From positions 868,001 through 932,000 of the forward strand of contig NZ_CP011567.1 in the NCBI RefSeq assembly GCF_001655615.1: 64,000 nucleotides of DNA, in the 5' to 3' direction. Positions 36,806 through 45,218 of this stretch are shown piece by piece; position 1 is the stretch's first letter; every line of letters begins with the position of its first letter. The translations under genes and the position numbers were made by a program. This DNA comes from Pseudomonas sp. GR 6-02 (GTDB lineage: Bacteria > Pseudomonadota > Gammaproteobacteria > Pseudomonadales > Pseudomonadaceae). The notes below the pieces were generated by a model that made no database searches, had not been told where the DNA came from, and saw only the letters and a program-made list of their open reading frames with translations.

Positions 36806-39064
36806 TCAGAAGTGGAAGTTGGCACTCAGCAGAGCAGTGCGGCCCGGCGCCACGTGGGCGTAGTGCGTCTGGAATACCTGGTCGAAGTAACGCTTGTCGG
36901 TCAGGTTTTGTACGTTGAGTTGCAGGTCGACGTTCTTGGTCAGGCGGTAGCTGGCCATCGCGTCGTAACGCCAATAGGACGGAATCTCCACCGAGTTGGC
37001 GACGTTGCCGAACTGGGAATCGACGAAGGTCGCACCGGCACCGACGGTCAACTTGTCCGGCACCAGGTCGTAGGTCGACCAGAACGTGAAGTTGTTCCGT
37101 GGGGTGCTTGGCATGTGGTTGCCTTCATCGGCGGCGAGGGTGGTTTTGACCACTTCGCTGTCCATGTAGGTGTAGCCGCCGAAGACTCGCCAGTTACGGG
37201 TCAGCTTGCCGGTGTAGGTCAGTTCCAGGCCATTGACCTGCTGTTCGCCGTCCAGCACTTGGGTGGTGCCGCCGTCCGGATCGTTGATACGCGCGTTGGT
37301 TTTCTCGGTGCGGAACAGTGCGGCGGTCAGCGACAGGTCGTCACCGAAGAAGTCCCACTTGGTGCCAATCTCGTAGTTGCGGTTCTTTTCCGGGTCCAGA
37401 CTGCTGTTGTTCGCCGCCAGTTCCAGGCCACCGTTGCCGCTGGTTTCGCCGGCCGGGTTGCTGGACGTCGAGTAGGCGGCATAGAGGCTGCCGTTTGGCA
37501 GCGGGTTGTAGACCACGCCGATCTGGTAGTTCACCAGGTCGCTGGTGTTCTGACGGGAGAAACTGCCCGCTGGAGCCGTGCTGCTGGCGTTGGCGAAACC
37601 GCTGGATTCGACTTGGTAGTTGTCATAGCGCAGGCCCAGGTTCAGGGACCATTGCTCGTTGAACTTCAGGGTGTCGAACACGTAGGCCGCGGCGGTCTTG
37701 GTGTCGGTGTCGGTGAAGGCGTTGCTGTCGGTGATCGTGCCGTTCCAGTTATCCCCAGGCGTCGGGTTGTACAGGCTGGTGCAGTCGCCGGAGTTGAACA
37801 GGGCACGGTTGCACTGGGTACCGCTGGCGCTGGAAGTCAGGAGGTACGGGCGGTTGTGGGTGTCCTGATAGGAAAACTCCAGACCGGTCACCAGGCTGTG
37901 CTCGATGGCGCCGGTGTTGAATTTGGCACTCAGGTCGGTCTGGTTGATCCAGCCGCTGGACGTCGAGTTACGGCTCTTCGCGCCACGGTAGACACTGCCG
38001 TTGGCCACGTTGCCCTTGCTGTCGTCAGGGTTGGTGACGATGTAGTCCAGGGTTGAACGGGACATGCGAAAGCTGTTCGACACGGTCAGGCTATCGTTCA
38101 GATCGTGCTCGAGCTTGATCGTGCCGCTGTCGTTGCTGGTCTGGCGATAGTCGCGGCCGGTGAGGCCGTAGAAGTTGTCGCGGTTGACGTTGGCCGGCTT
38201 GTCGACGTTGTACTTGCTGCGGTTGGGGCTCAGGGTCAACGGGATGCCGTAGTCGGGCATGTCGTCGGTTTCGACGTGGTAGTAGCCGACGGTCAAGCGG
38301 GTGTCGGTGCCCAGGCCGAAGGCGAAGGACGGTGCCACGCCCCAGCGACTGACGTCCACGGCATCACGCCCGGCGACGTTGGCTTCGTGCTTCATCAGGT
38401 TCAGCCGGAACGCCGAGGTGTCGGTCATTTGCTGGTTCAGGTCGAGGGTGGTGCGCTTGGTCTGGTCCGAACCCCAGGTGAAGCCGCCGTTGTAGGCATT
38501 GCCCAGCTTGGCGGTCTTGCTCACCAGGTTCAGGCTGCCACCGGTGGAACCGGCGCCGGTGAAGGCCGACCCTGGGCCCTTGCTGACTTCGATCGATTCA
38601 ACGTTGAAGATCTCGCGGCTCTGGGACGCCACGTCGCGCATGCCGTCGATGAACACGTCGCTTTCGGCGTTGAAGCCGCGAATGATCGGACGATCACCGG
38701 CCGGGTTGCCACCCTCGCCGGCACCAAAAGTGATGCCCGGCGTGGTGCGCAGGGCGTCGACCAGGCTGGTGGCGCCGGTGTCGCGAATCACTTGTTGCGG
38801 GATCACGGTGACGCTTTTCGGCGTCTCGCGCAGTGGCGCGGTGTACTTCTTGGAGGCCGAGGTATCGGTCTTGTAGGAGGTGTCATCCTGCTCGCCTACA
38901 ACGCTGGTGGCGTCCAGGGATATGGCATTACCGGGTGCTTTTTCGTCGGTCTTCTCGGCCGCGAAAACCATGTGGCCCGCAGAGCCGGCGGTGATCGCCA
39001 CGCCAATTGCAGACGCGAGCAAACGCGGTGAACTGACCGTTGATTGTGGTTGTTGGCGTGACAT
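36806..39064 (-). CDS. piuA: TonB-dependent siderophore receptor PiuA
   Basis: PiuA is a 22-strand outer-membrane receptor for catechol-type siderophores, and in P. aeruginosa an entry route for siderophore-antibiotic conjugates. From ATG 39064 the product has 752 residues. There is a long signal peptide ending near VFA-AEK. A plug domain follows (LRETPKSVTVIPQQVIRDTG, ALRTTPGITFGAGEG, IIRGF, DVFIDGMRD, EVSKGPGSAFTGAGSTGGSLNLVSK) and then the barrel. The C-terminus SANFHF ends in phenylalanine as required for barrel assembly. The 21 codons before MSRQQPQS are left out; GGGGAA precedes the chosen ATG. Fur-like sites lie upstream. Confidence 0.94.
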   Translation of the reverse strand: MSRQQPQSTVSSPRLLASAIGVAITAGSAGHMVFAAEKTDEKAPGNAISLDATSVVGEQDDTSYKTDTSASKKYTAPLRETPKSVTVIPQQVIRDTGATSLVDALRTTPGITFGAGEGGNPAGDRPIIRGFNAESDVFIDGMRDVASQSREIFNVESIEVSKGPGSAFTGAGSTGGSLNLVSKTAKLGNAYNGGFTWGSDQTKRTTLDLNQQMTDTSAFRLNLMKHEANVAGRDAVDVSRWGVAPSFAFGLGTDTRLTVGYYHVETDDMPDYGIPLTLSPNRSKYNVDKPANVNRDNFYGLTGRDYRQTSNDSGTIKLEHDLNDSLTVSNSFRMSRSTLDYIVTNPDDSKGNVANGSVYRGAKSRNSTSSGWINQTDLSAKFNTGAIEHSLVTGLEFSYQDTHNRPYLLTSSASGTQCNRALFNSGDCTSLYNPTPGDNWNGTITDSNAFTDTDTKTAAAYVFDTLKFNEQWSLNLGLRYDNYQVESSGFANASSTAPAGSFSRQNTSDLVNYQIGVVYNPLPNGSLYAAYSTSSNPAGETSGNGGLELAANNSSLDPEKNRNYEIGTKWDFFGDDLSLTAALFRTEKTNARINDPDGGTTQVLDGEQQVNGLELTYTGKLTRNWRVFGGYTYMDSEVVKTTLAADEGNHMPSTPRNNFTFWSTYDLVPDKLTVGAGATFVDSQFGNVANSVEIPSYWRYDAMASYRLTKNVDLQLNVQNLTDKRYFDQVFQTHYAHVAPGRTALLSANFHF

Positions 39065-39106
39065 GTGAATTCCCCTCCCCAAGGATTTGAGGTCGCGGAA
39101 TGTAGA

Positions 39107-39125
39107 GTAAATACGTATCTGTATC
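39107..39125 (-). promoter_or_regulatory. Fur-box-like site upstream of piuA
   Basis: On the minus strand GATACAGATACGTATTTAC matches 12 of 19 positions of GATAATGATAATCATTATC, 43 bp before the piuA start. The context of an iron receptor supports it. Confidence 0.5.
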
Positions 39126-39219
39126 AATTGCGAAACGTTGCTATTCGCAACGAATTTACATTCTTTACAATTTGCCTTTACGGTTTTTGCGGTTTCATTC
39201 GTCTCTTGGGTTTTACATA

Positions 39220-39238
39220 AGTAATAAGAATCAATACC
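39220..39238 (+). promoter_or_regulatory. Fur-box-like site upstream of piuC
   Basis: AGTAATAAGAATCAATACC matches 13 of 19 positions of the Fur consensus and lies 33 bp before the piuC start in an AT-rich divergent region. Confidence 0.55.
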
Positions 39239-39270
39239 ATTAACGTCCCTTTGCTTTCAGGTGTCTTTCC

Positions 39271-39951
39271 ATGTTGTTGCACATTCCCGGCGTGTTCGCG
39301 AAAGAAGAAGTGCAGCGCATTCGCGAGGCCCTGGCGCAGGCGGATTGGGCCGATGGCAAAATTACCGCCGGTTATCAGTCGGCGAAGGCCAAGCACAATC
39401 TGCAATTGCCTGAAGGACATCCGTTGACCAAGGAAATCGGTGCGGCGATGCTCGAGCGGTTGTGGAAAAATCCGCAGTTCATGTCAGCGGCATTACCGCA
39501 CAAGGTCTTCCCTCCGTTGTTGAACTGTTACACCGCCGGTGGCAGTTTCGACTTCCATATCGACAATGCCGTGCGTCAGCCCAGGGGCAGCATCGAGCGG
39601 GTGCGCACCGACCTGTCGGCGACGCTGTTCTTCAGTGACCCGGAGGATTACGACGGCGGCGAACTGGAAATCCAGGACACCTTCGGCACTCAGCGCGTGA
39701 AATTGCCGGCCGGCGATATGGTCCTGTATCCCGGCACCAGCCTGCACAAGGTCAACGCCGTCACGCGTGGAACCCGCTACGCATCGTTTTTCTGGACGCA
39801 AAGCCTGGTGCGTGAAGACAACCAGCGCGCTTTGCTGTTCGAGATGGACGGGGCGATTCAGCAACTGACCCAGGACATGCCCGACCATCCTTCATTGATC
39901 CGCCTGACCGGTACTTACCACAACCTGTTGCGTCGCTGGGTCGAGGTATGA
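39271..39951 (+). CDS. piuC: Fe(II)/2-oxoglutarate-dependent PKHD-type hydroxylase PiuC (YbiX family)
   Basis: The 226-residue protein is a PKHX/YbiX-type dioxygenase linked to siderophore receptor genes. The double-stranded beta-helix core shows the iron ligands H96 and D98 ([10 protein letters not shown]), distal H159 ([11 protein letters not shown]) and the 2-oxoglutarate-binding R169 (GTRYASFFW). It is divergent from piuA and overlaps the following Sel1 gene by 4 nt (ATGA). The substrate is unknown; involvement in siderophore handling is inferred from the locus. Confidence 0.94.
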   Translation: MLLHIPGVFAKEEVQRIREALAQADWADGKITAGYQSAKAKHNLQLPEGHPLTKEIGAAMLERLWKNPQFMSAALPHKVFPPLLNCYTAGGSFDFHIDNAVRQPRGSIERVRTDLSATLFFSDPEDYDGGELEIQDTFGTQRVKLPAGDMVLYPGTSLHKVNAVTRGTRYASFFWTQSLVREDNQRALLFEMDGAIQQLTQDMPDHPSLIRLTGTYHNLLRRWVEV

Positions 39952-40703
39952 GTTATCAATTGCGCCGCGAGGAAGTCCTCGACGGTGATCGCCTCAAGGC
40001 CATGCTGGAGGAAAGCCCGGCGCGCGCAGCCCAGGCGATTCTGATCGCCGCCCGTGAAGGTGTGCTGGATGCCCAGGCCTTGCTGGGACAGATTTTGCTG
40101 GACGGGCGGGGTATCGAGCGGGATCAGCCGCTGGCGCTGCGCTGGTTCGAGATTGCGGCTCAGCGCGGGCACTTGATGGCGCGCAACATGCTTGGTCGTT
40201 GCCATGAACATGGCTGGGGGTGCACCGCCAACGCCACGAGCGCCGCGGGGCATTATCGCCTCGCCGCCGAGGCGGGACTGGATTGGGCGATGTACAACTA
40301 CGCCAATCTGCTGGCTACCGGGCGCGGGGTGGTCGAGGATCAGGCGCAAGCGCTGAATCTCTATCGGCATGCCGCTGAATTGGGCCACGCAAAGTCGATG
40401 AACCTGCTGGGGAGATACCTGGAAGAGGGGCGCGATTGCCCGGCAGATCCGCACGCTGCCCGTGACTGGTATCGACGCTCGGCTGAAGGAGGGGATTTTC
40501 GCGGTCAGTTCAGTTATGCGGCGATGTTGGCGGATGAAGGCAAGGTCGACGAGGCGTTGGGCTGGTTACGCAAGGCCTTGGACGGCGGGAATTTGAATTT
40601 CTTGCGGGTGGCGAACAAGGCGCTATTGACGTCGACCGATCCAAGAATTCATGGGCTGGCTACCGAGTATCAACAGCGTGCTCGAGAGCTGACGCCAGGA
40701 TAG
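39948..40703 (+). CDS. Sel1/TPR-like repeat protein
   Basis: The 251-residue protein is built of Sel1-like repeats of ~36 residues, visible as [77 protein letters not shown] and [16 protein letters not shown]. There is no signal peptide or membrane segment, so it is probably a cytoplasmic adaptor. It is translationally coupled to piuC, and the pair is conserved in Pseudomonas (PA4515-PA4516). Its partner is unknown. Confidence 0.9.
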   Translation: MSYQLRREEVLDGDRLKAMLEESPARAAQAILIAAREGVLDAQALLGQILLDGRGIERDQPLALRWFEIAAQRGHLMARNMLGRCHEHGWGCTANATSAAGHYRLAAEAGLDWAMYNYANLLATGRGVVEDQAQALNLYRHAAELGHAKSMNLLGRYLEEGRDCPADPHAARDWYRRSAEGGDFRGQFSYAAMLADEGKVDEALGWLRKALDGGNLNFLRVANKALLTSTDPRIHGLATEYQQRARELTPG

Positions 40704-40734
40704 ATCGTTCCCACGCCCCCGTGTGGGAGCGATC
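40703..40734. repeat. Hairpin of the GTTCCCACGC repeat family
   Basis: GATCGTTCCCAC (40703-40714) pairs with GTGGGAGCGATC (40723-40734), with one G-T. It begins at the last base of the Sel1 gene stop and resembles the hairpin at 34099-34133. Confidence 0.65.
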
Positions 40735-40743
40735 AGCGCAGGC

Positions 40744-40780
40744 ACAAAAAAGCCCATGACACGTCATGGGCTTTTTGATT
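40744..40780. terminator. Bidirectional terminator between the Sel1 gene and speC
   Basis: AAAAAAGCCCATGAC pairs with GTCATGGGCTTTTT around a very short AC loop, with A and T runs on the outside. It serves both convergent transcripts. Confidence 0.85.
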
Positions 40781-40794
40781 TCTGCGTGCAGTGC

Positions 40795-41958
40795 TTACAC
40801 GTAGAACGATTTCAGCGGCGGGAAGCCATTGAACTCGACGGCGCTGTAGCTGGTGGTGTACGCACCGGTCGACAGCCAGTACAAACGATCACCAATGGCC
40901 AGGTTCAGCGGCAAACCGTACTTGTAGTTTTCGTACATGATGTCGGCGCTGTCGCAGGTCGGGCCGGCGATGACCACTTCTTCCATCTCGCCTTTCTTCT
41001 CGGTCCAGATCGGGAACTTGATGGCTTCGTCCATGGTTTCGATCAGGCCGGAGAACTTGCCCACATCCGTGTACACCCATCGCTCTACAGCGGTACGGGA
41101 TTTACGCGCCACCAGCACCACTTCGCTGACCAGAATACCGGCGTTGGCGATCAGCGAACGGCCCGGCTCCAGGATGATTTCCGGCAGGTCGTCGCCGAAG
41201 TCTTCCTTCAGGAAGCGGATGATTTCTTCAGCGTAGGTTTCCAGGCTGTTGGTGCGGGTGATGTAGTTGGCCGGGAAGCCGCCACCCATGTTGATCAGCT
41301 TGAGGTGGATGCCGTCTTCTTCTTTCAGGCGTTCGAAGATCACTTTGACCTTGGCGATTGCCGCGTCCCAGACGCTGATGTCGCGCTGCTGCGAACCGAC
41401 GTGGAACGAGATGCCGTATGGCACCAGGCCCAGGTCACGAGCCAGGATCAGCAGGTCCATGGCCATGTCGGTCTGGCAGCCGAATTTGCGCGACAAAGGC
41501 CAGTCGGCAGTGGTCGAGCCTTCAGTCAGGATACGCACGTAGACTTTCGAGCCCGGAGCGGCCTTGGCGATGTTGCGCAGGTCGGCTTCGGAGTCGGTGG
41601 CGTACAGGCGCACGCCCTTGTCGTAGAAGTAGCGAATGTCTTTGGATTTCTTGATGGTGTTGCCGTAGCTGATCTGGTCGGCGCTGACGCCACGGCTCAG
41701 CACTTTGTCCAGCTCATAGATCGAGGCGATGTCGAAGCTCGAGCCTTTCTCTTTGAGCAGGTCGATGATTTCCACGGCCGGGTTGGCCTTGACCGCGTAG
41801 TAGACCTTGGCGAATTCGAAACCGGCACGCAGGTCGTCATAGGCCTGGGCGATCATCGCGGTGTCGATCACCACGAACGGGGTTTCTTGTTTGTCGGCGA
41901 AGGCCTTCATTTTCTGGAAGGTTTCGCGCGCGAAATAGTCTTCGACGTTGATCGACAT
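40795..41958 (-). CDS. speC: Ornithine (lysine/ornithine) decarboxylase, alanine-racemase fold
   Basis: It makes putrescine from ornithine. The 387-residue PLP enzyme belongs to the eukaryotic-like fold type III group (PA4519-type), not the large E. coli SpeC type. K57 in YYAVKANP binds PLP. The Gly-rich phosphate loop GGGFP is at 225-229 and EPGRSL at 264-269. The active-site C335-D336 pair lies in GPTCDSAD, the ODC signature. ATG 41958 follows AGGAG at a 7-nt spacing; the frame stays open to 42051 but those codons lie in the leader. A terminator upstream of the start suggests transcription attenuation. Confidence 0.93.
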   Translation of the reverse strand: MSINVEDYFARETFQKMKAFADKQETPFVVIDTAMIAQAYDDLRAGFEFAKVYYAVKANPAVEIIDLLKEKGSSFDIASIYELDKVLSRGVSADQISYGNTIKKSKDIRYFYDKGVRLYATDSEADLRNIAKAAPGSKVYVRILTEGSTTADWPLSRKFGCQTDMAMDLLILARDLGLVPYGISFHVGSQQRDISVWDAAIAKVKVIFERLKEEDGIHLKLINMGGGFPANYITRTNSLETYAEEIIRFLKEDFGDDLPEIILEPGRSLIANAGILVSEVVLVARKSRTAVERWVYTDVGKFSGLIETMDEAIKFPIWTEKKGEMEEVVIAGPTCDSADIMYENYKYGLPLNLAIGDRLYWLSTGAYTTSYSAVEFNGFPPLKSFYV

Positions 41959-42061
41959 GCTGGGAACTCCTACTGGCAAACTGAAATTATCAATGGGTGC
42001 AAATGAACGCCCTCCGTATCCCCACTTTGGTTCGCCTACTTCCCAAGGCATGTCGCCGAAA

Positions 42062-42099
42062 GCAAAAAGGCCATGGGAAATGCAGATTCCCTTGGCCTT
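42062..42099 (-). terminator. Intrinsic terminator in the speC leader (candidate attenuator)
   Basis: Read on the minus strand, AAGGCCAAGGGAA (42099-42087) pairs with TTCCCATGGCCTT (42079-42067), 12 of 13 positions, with a 7-nt loop, directly followed by TTTGCTTT. It ends about 105 nt before the speC ATG and has no gene of its own upstream within 370 nt. Confidence 0.7.
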
Positions 42100-42160
42100 G
42101 CTGTCTCGTCGTCAGTACTTGAGCCGGATGGATCGTTTCCAGCATGGACGTTCGGCGCGA

Positions 42161-42189
42161 ACTTTAGGGCGTGAGGGGCTTGAGATCAA
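42161..42189 (-). promoter_or_regulatory. Candidate speC promoter
   Basis: On the minus strand TTGATC (42189-42184), 17 bp and TAAAGT (42166-42161) give four of six matches each. A start near 42154 would make a ~196-nt leader that contains the terminator hairpin. Confidence 0.4.
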
Positions 42190-42310
42190 CAAAAAATGTC
42201 GCGTTTTTGCACGCTTCCGTCGTGCGGTCCCTGACAGCTACTGATGTAACCGACCTGCGTGACAGTGTGATGTTCCCAAGACAAGGATTTTAGAAGGGAG
42301 CTTGCTTGGC

Positions 42311-42449
42311 TTTTGTGGCGAGGGAGCTTGCTCCCGCTGGGGCGCGTAGCGCCCCCAAAATCAGGCAATGCGGTTCTTCAGAAGGATCGCATCGGCTGAC
42401 TTCACGACTGCTTCGCGGCCGGACGGGAGCAAGCTCCCTCGCCACAAAA
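42311..42449. repeat. REP pair (REPIN-like)
   Basis: Inverted arms TTTTGTGGCGAGGGAGCTTG (from 42311) and its complement ending CTCGCCACAAAA (to 42449) share the GAGGGAGCTTGCTCCC core of the element at 16171. A GGGGCGCGTAGCGCCCC palindrome lies just inside the left arm. Confidence 0.9.
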
Positions 42450-42469
42450 GCACTAGAGCCTCATACAAG

Positions 42470-42868
42470 TCAGGTCAACGCAGTTTCCGCTGGCGAAACA
42501 ATGCTGGTCTTGCCCCCACGGGACTTGCCGGAGCTCAAATATTCCGCAATCGATTCCTGAGTCACCTCACCGAGAAACACCCGCTCGGCGTCCATCACCG
42601 GCAGCCACGAGCGGTTGAACTCGTACATGCGCGACAGCAGGATGCGCAAATGCTCGTCGTACGCCGCGGTGGCGTTGAACTCGCGCAGGTATTGCGCGCA
42701 GGTGCCTGTCTGGCGATGCAGGTCGCGACGGCGCACGTAGCCCAAGGCCTTGTTCTCGGCACAGGTCACCACTACGTAGCGCCGGTCCAGTTCGTCCATC
42801 AATTCCAGGGCTTCGGCCACCGGGGTTTCCGGGCTCACCGACGGCGCGTTGTCCGCCGCATCTTCAGC
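42470..42868 (-). pseudogene. Detached CBS-domain tail of the osmoprotectant ATPase
   Basis: These 132 codons continue the ATPase frame without shift after the TAG at 42869-42871. They encode a recognisable CBS domain (SVSPETPVAEALELMDELDRRYVVV, then NRSWLPVMDAERVFLGEVTQESIAEYL) that in intact OpuCA-type proteins is fused to the ATPase. The first in-frame start-like codon is GTG 42838, without a ribosome site, so independent translation looks unlikely. The coding pattern is otherwise intact, which points to a recent nonsense change, a strain-specific allele or a sequencing error. Confidence 0.75.
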
Positions 42869-43627
42869 CTACACCAGCAGCAAGCGTTTGAGCGTGCTGT
42901 CCTGGCCGACGAAGTTGCTGACAAAATCGTCCGCCGGATGCGCGAGCAAGGTGTCCGGGTGGTCGATCTGCAACAGCTTGCCGGCGCGGAAAATCGCGAT
43001 TTTGTCACCGAGCTTGATGGCTTCGTCGATGTCATGGCTGACCATGATCACGGTCTTGTTCAGCGCCCGTTGCATCTCGAAGAACTCGTTCTGGATCATT
43101 TCGCGGTTGATCGGGTCGACCGCGCCGAACGGTTCGTCCATCAACAACAGCGGCGCATCCGCCGCCAGTGCTCGAATCACACCGATCCGCTGTTGTTGGC
43201 CGCCGGACAATTCACGGGGGTAGCGAGTCAGGTATTGCTTGGGTTCAAGCTTGATCATGCTCATCAACTCGCGGGCGCGGTCGTGGCATTTCTGTTTGTC
43301 CCAGCCGAGCAGGCGCGGAACGATGGTGATGTTTTCCTCGATGGTCATGTTCGGGAACAGACCGATCTGCTGGATCACATAACCGATGTTGCGGCGCAGG
43401 GTCACTTCGTCGAGGTCGGTGGTGTCTTCGCCGTTGATCAGGATCTTGCCCGAAGTCGGTTTGATCAACCGGTTGATCATTTTCAGCGTGGTGCTCTTGC
43501 CGCAGCCCGATGGCCCGAGGAACACGCAGATCTCGCCTTCATTGACGGTCAGACTCACCGAGTCCACGGCTTTCACATCTTTGCCGTTACTTTGGAAGGT
43601 CTTGCTGAGGTTTTGAAGTTCGATCAT
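42869..43627 (-). CDS. Osmoprotectant (betaine/choline) ABC transporter ATPase, truncated by in-frame TAG
   Basis: The product energises the four-gene quaternary-amine importer. ATG 43627 overlaps the upstream permease stop (ATGA). Residues 1-252 carry a complete nucleotide-binding domain: Walker A GPSGCGKST at 38-46, Q-loop YVIQQIGLFPNMT, signature LSGGQQQR, Walker B LLLMDEPFGAVD and H-loop VSHDID. Codon 253 is TAG, where LVxAEDAADNAPSVSPE should continue into a CBS domain. With read-through the protein would be 385 residues, the usual OpuCA length. The truncated form may still hydrolyse ATP but lacks the CBS part, which acts in ionic-strength sensing in OpuA-type systems. Confidence 0.88.
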   Translation of the reverse strand: MIELQNLSKTFQSNGKDVKAVDSVSLTVNEGEICVFLGPSGCGKSTTLKMINRLIKPTSGKILINGEDTTDLDEVTLRRNIGYVIQQIGLFPNMTIEENITIVPRLLGWDKQKCHDRARELMSMIKLEPKQYLTRYPRELSGGQQQRIGVIRALAADAPLLLMDEPFGAVDPINREMIQNEFFEMQRALNKTVIMVSHDIDEAIKLGDKIAIFRAGKLLQIDHPDTLLAHPADDFVSNFVGQDSTLKRLLLV

Positions 43628-44277
43628 TTGAGCAGTCCTTTTGGAGTCAGCGTGCGTTGCAGCCATTGCAGAAGCAGGTCGGCGAAGATGGCCAGGAGAC
43701 TGACCAGCACCGCGCCGACGATCAGCATCGACATGTCGCTGCGGCTGATGGAAGCGAGAATGAGTACACCGAGGCCACCGGCGCCGATGGTGGCGGCGAT
43801 GGTCATCACGCCGATGTTCATCACTACGGCGGTGCGGACACCGGCGAGGATCACCGGCACGGCAATCGGCAGTTCGACCATGCGCAGGCGCTGACCGAAG
43901 GTCATGCCGATACCCCGGGCGGCTTCGCGAATGCCGGGCTCCACGCCGGTCAGCGCCAGGTAGGTGTTACGCATGATCGGCAGCAGCGAATAGAGAAACA
44001 CGGCGGTGATTGCCGGCATCGGGCCCAGGCCCTGGCCGAACCTGGAATAGAACGGCAACAGCAGGCCGAATAGCGCGATCGACGGCACGGTCAGCAAAAC
44101 CGTGGCGCTGGCTTGCAACGGGCCGGCCAATGTCGGGAAGCGGGTCATCAGGATACCCAGCGGCACGCCGACCAGAATCGCCAGCGTTACCGCGATGCCA
44201 ACCAGGGTGATGTGCTGCCAGGTCAGGTGCAGCACTAGCGGCCAATCGAGATGGGAAAAGGCGTTGAGAAATTCCAT
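43624..44277 (-). CDS. Osmoprotectant ABC transporter permease (OpuCB/YehW-like)
   Basis: The 217-residue membrane protein has about five or six transmembrane segments and the binding-protein-dependent permease signature near EAARGIGMTFGQRLRMVELPIAVPVILAGVRTA, which contacts the ATPase. It starts 18 bp after the binding-protein stop and overlaps the ATPase start by 4 nt. With the second permease at 45219 it probably forms a heterodimeric channel, as in OpuC and YehWXYZ systems. Confidence 0.9.
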   Translation of the reverse strand: MEFLNAFSHLDWPLVLHLTWQHITLVGIAVTLAILVGVPLGILMTRFPTLAGPLQASATVLLTVPSIALFGLLLPFYSRFGQGLGPMPAITAVFLYSLLPIMRNTYLALTGVEPGIREAARGIGMTFGQRLRMVELPIAVPVILAGVRTAVVMNIGVMTIAATIGAGGLGVLILASISRSDMSMLIVGAVLVSLLAIFADLLLQWLQRTLTPKGLLK

Positions 44278-44295
44278 GTCTTTTTCTCCTCTGCC

Positions 44296-45198
44296 TTATT
44301 GAACAGACAGCAGTGGATGCTGGCGCAGGAAATCGGCGGCAACGGATGAAGGGCTTTCGTGATCGACATCGACCCGCGCGTTGAGCTGGCGCATGGTGGC
44401 GTCGTCGAACAGTTCGGCCAGTGGCTTGAGCTCTTCGGCGAGTTTCGGGTGGGCTTCGAGGTAGGCCTGGCGCACCACCGGCGCGGTGGTGTAGTCGGGG
44501 AAGTAATGCTTGTCGTCTTCGAGCAGCTTGAGTTTGAAGGCGTTCAAGCGACCGTCGGTGGTGTAGACCAGGCCGGCGAACACCTGGCCATTGCGCAAGG
44601 CGGTGTAGACCAGCCCGGCATCCATCTGGCGAATGTTATTGCGGGTCAGGTTCATGCCATAGAGATCAACCATGCCGCCCAGACCGTCGGAACGGTTGGC
44701 GAATTCGGTGTCCAGTGCGACGAGGTGATTAGTCTTCGCCTCGGCTTGCAACACCTCGTTCAACTGGCTGATGGTGTTGATCTGCGGGTAAGCCTTCGCG
44801 GTTTTTTCCGGCAGGGCCAGGGCGTAGGTGTTGCTGAATTTCGACGGAGTGAGCCAGATCAGGCCTTTTTTCTCGTCGAGTTCTTTCACCCGGGCGTAGG
44901 ACTGCGCGCTGTCGAGTTTTTCAGTGACATGGTTGTAAGCCACCAGCGAGACGCCGGTGTATTCCCAGAGCATGTCCAGTTGGCCGCTTTCGTGAGCACT
45001 GCGGGCCAGATTGCTGCCCAGGCCGCCGGTTACCTGGGTGTCGTAACCCTTGGTGCGCAGGTATTGGGAGGTGATTTCCGCCAGCAGGGTTTGTTCGGTG
45101 AACACCCGGGCGCCAATGCGGATCACGGGTTTTTCAGCGGCTTGGGCGATTCCTGCGAACAGCAGAACGCAGCCTAAAAATAAGCAGACTTTTTTCAT
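44296..45198 (-). CDS. Osmoprotectant substrate-binding protein (OpuCC/OsmF-like)
   Basis: The 300-residue protein begins with a signal peptide, MKKVCLFLGCVLLFAGIAQA, cleaved before AEKPVIRIG. No lipobox is evident. The OpuAC-type ligand-binding domain follows with IRIGARVFTEQTLLAEITSQYLRTKGYDT, an MLWEYTGVSLVAYNH segment, and the hinge YALALPEKTAKAYPQI. Family members bind glycine betaine, choline or related compounds; the ligand here is not determined. The gene lies between the two permease genes in the operon. Confidence 0.9.
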   Translation of the reverse strand: MKKVCLFLGCVLLFAGIAQAAEKPVIRIGARVFTEQTLLAEITSQYLRTKGYDTQVTGGLGSNLARSAHESGQLDMLWEYTGVSLVAYNHVTEKLDSAQSYARVKELDEKKGLIWLTPSKFSNTYALALPEKTAKAYPQINTISQLNEVLQAEAKTNHLVALDTEFANRSDGLGGMVDLYGMNLTRNNIRQMDAGLVYTALRNGQVFAGLVYTTDGRLNAFKLKLLEDDKHYFPDYTTAPVVRQAYLEAHPKLAEELKPLAELFDDATMRQLNARVDVDHESPSSVAADFLRQHPLLSVQ

Positions 45199-45218
45199 GT
45201 TAATTCCTTTGCCGAGGC

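Larger units (their letters stand above)
41959..42469. other. Long speC upstream region
   Basis: This 511-bp region holds the speC leader with terminator, a candidate promoter and a REP pair. A 51-codon minus-strand ORF (42145 to 41990) overlaps the terminator but has no clear ribosome site. I see no other gene. Confidence 0.5.

Noticed and set aside
36812..39031. Long plus-strand open frames opposite piuA, and similar frames opposite speC, the dpp binding proteins and piuB
   Set aside because: They are shadows of strong minus-strand genes with signal peptides and conserved motifs; the predicted proteins are low-complexity Val/Gly/Ala sequences.
41990..42145. 51-codon leader ORF before speC as a firm gene
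   Set aside because: It has no convincing ribosome site. It is mentioned only within the attenuator hypothesis and not annotated as a gene.
41948..42244. 98-codon plus-strand ORF across the speC leader
   Set aside because: Composition is like translated non-coding DNA, there is no ribosome site, and it overlaps the speC start and leader elements.
42470..42838. CBS ORF as an independent gene
   Set aside because: It is in the same frame as the ATPase directly upstream, starts at a GTG without ribosome site and completes the normal fused protein; a nonsense codon is the simpler reading.
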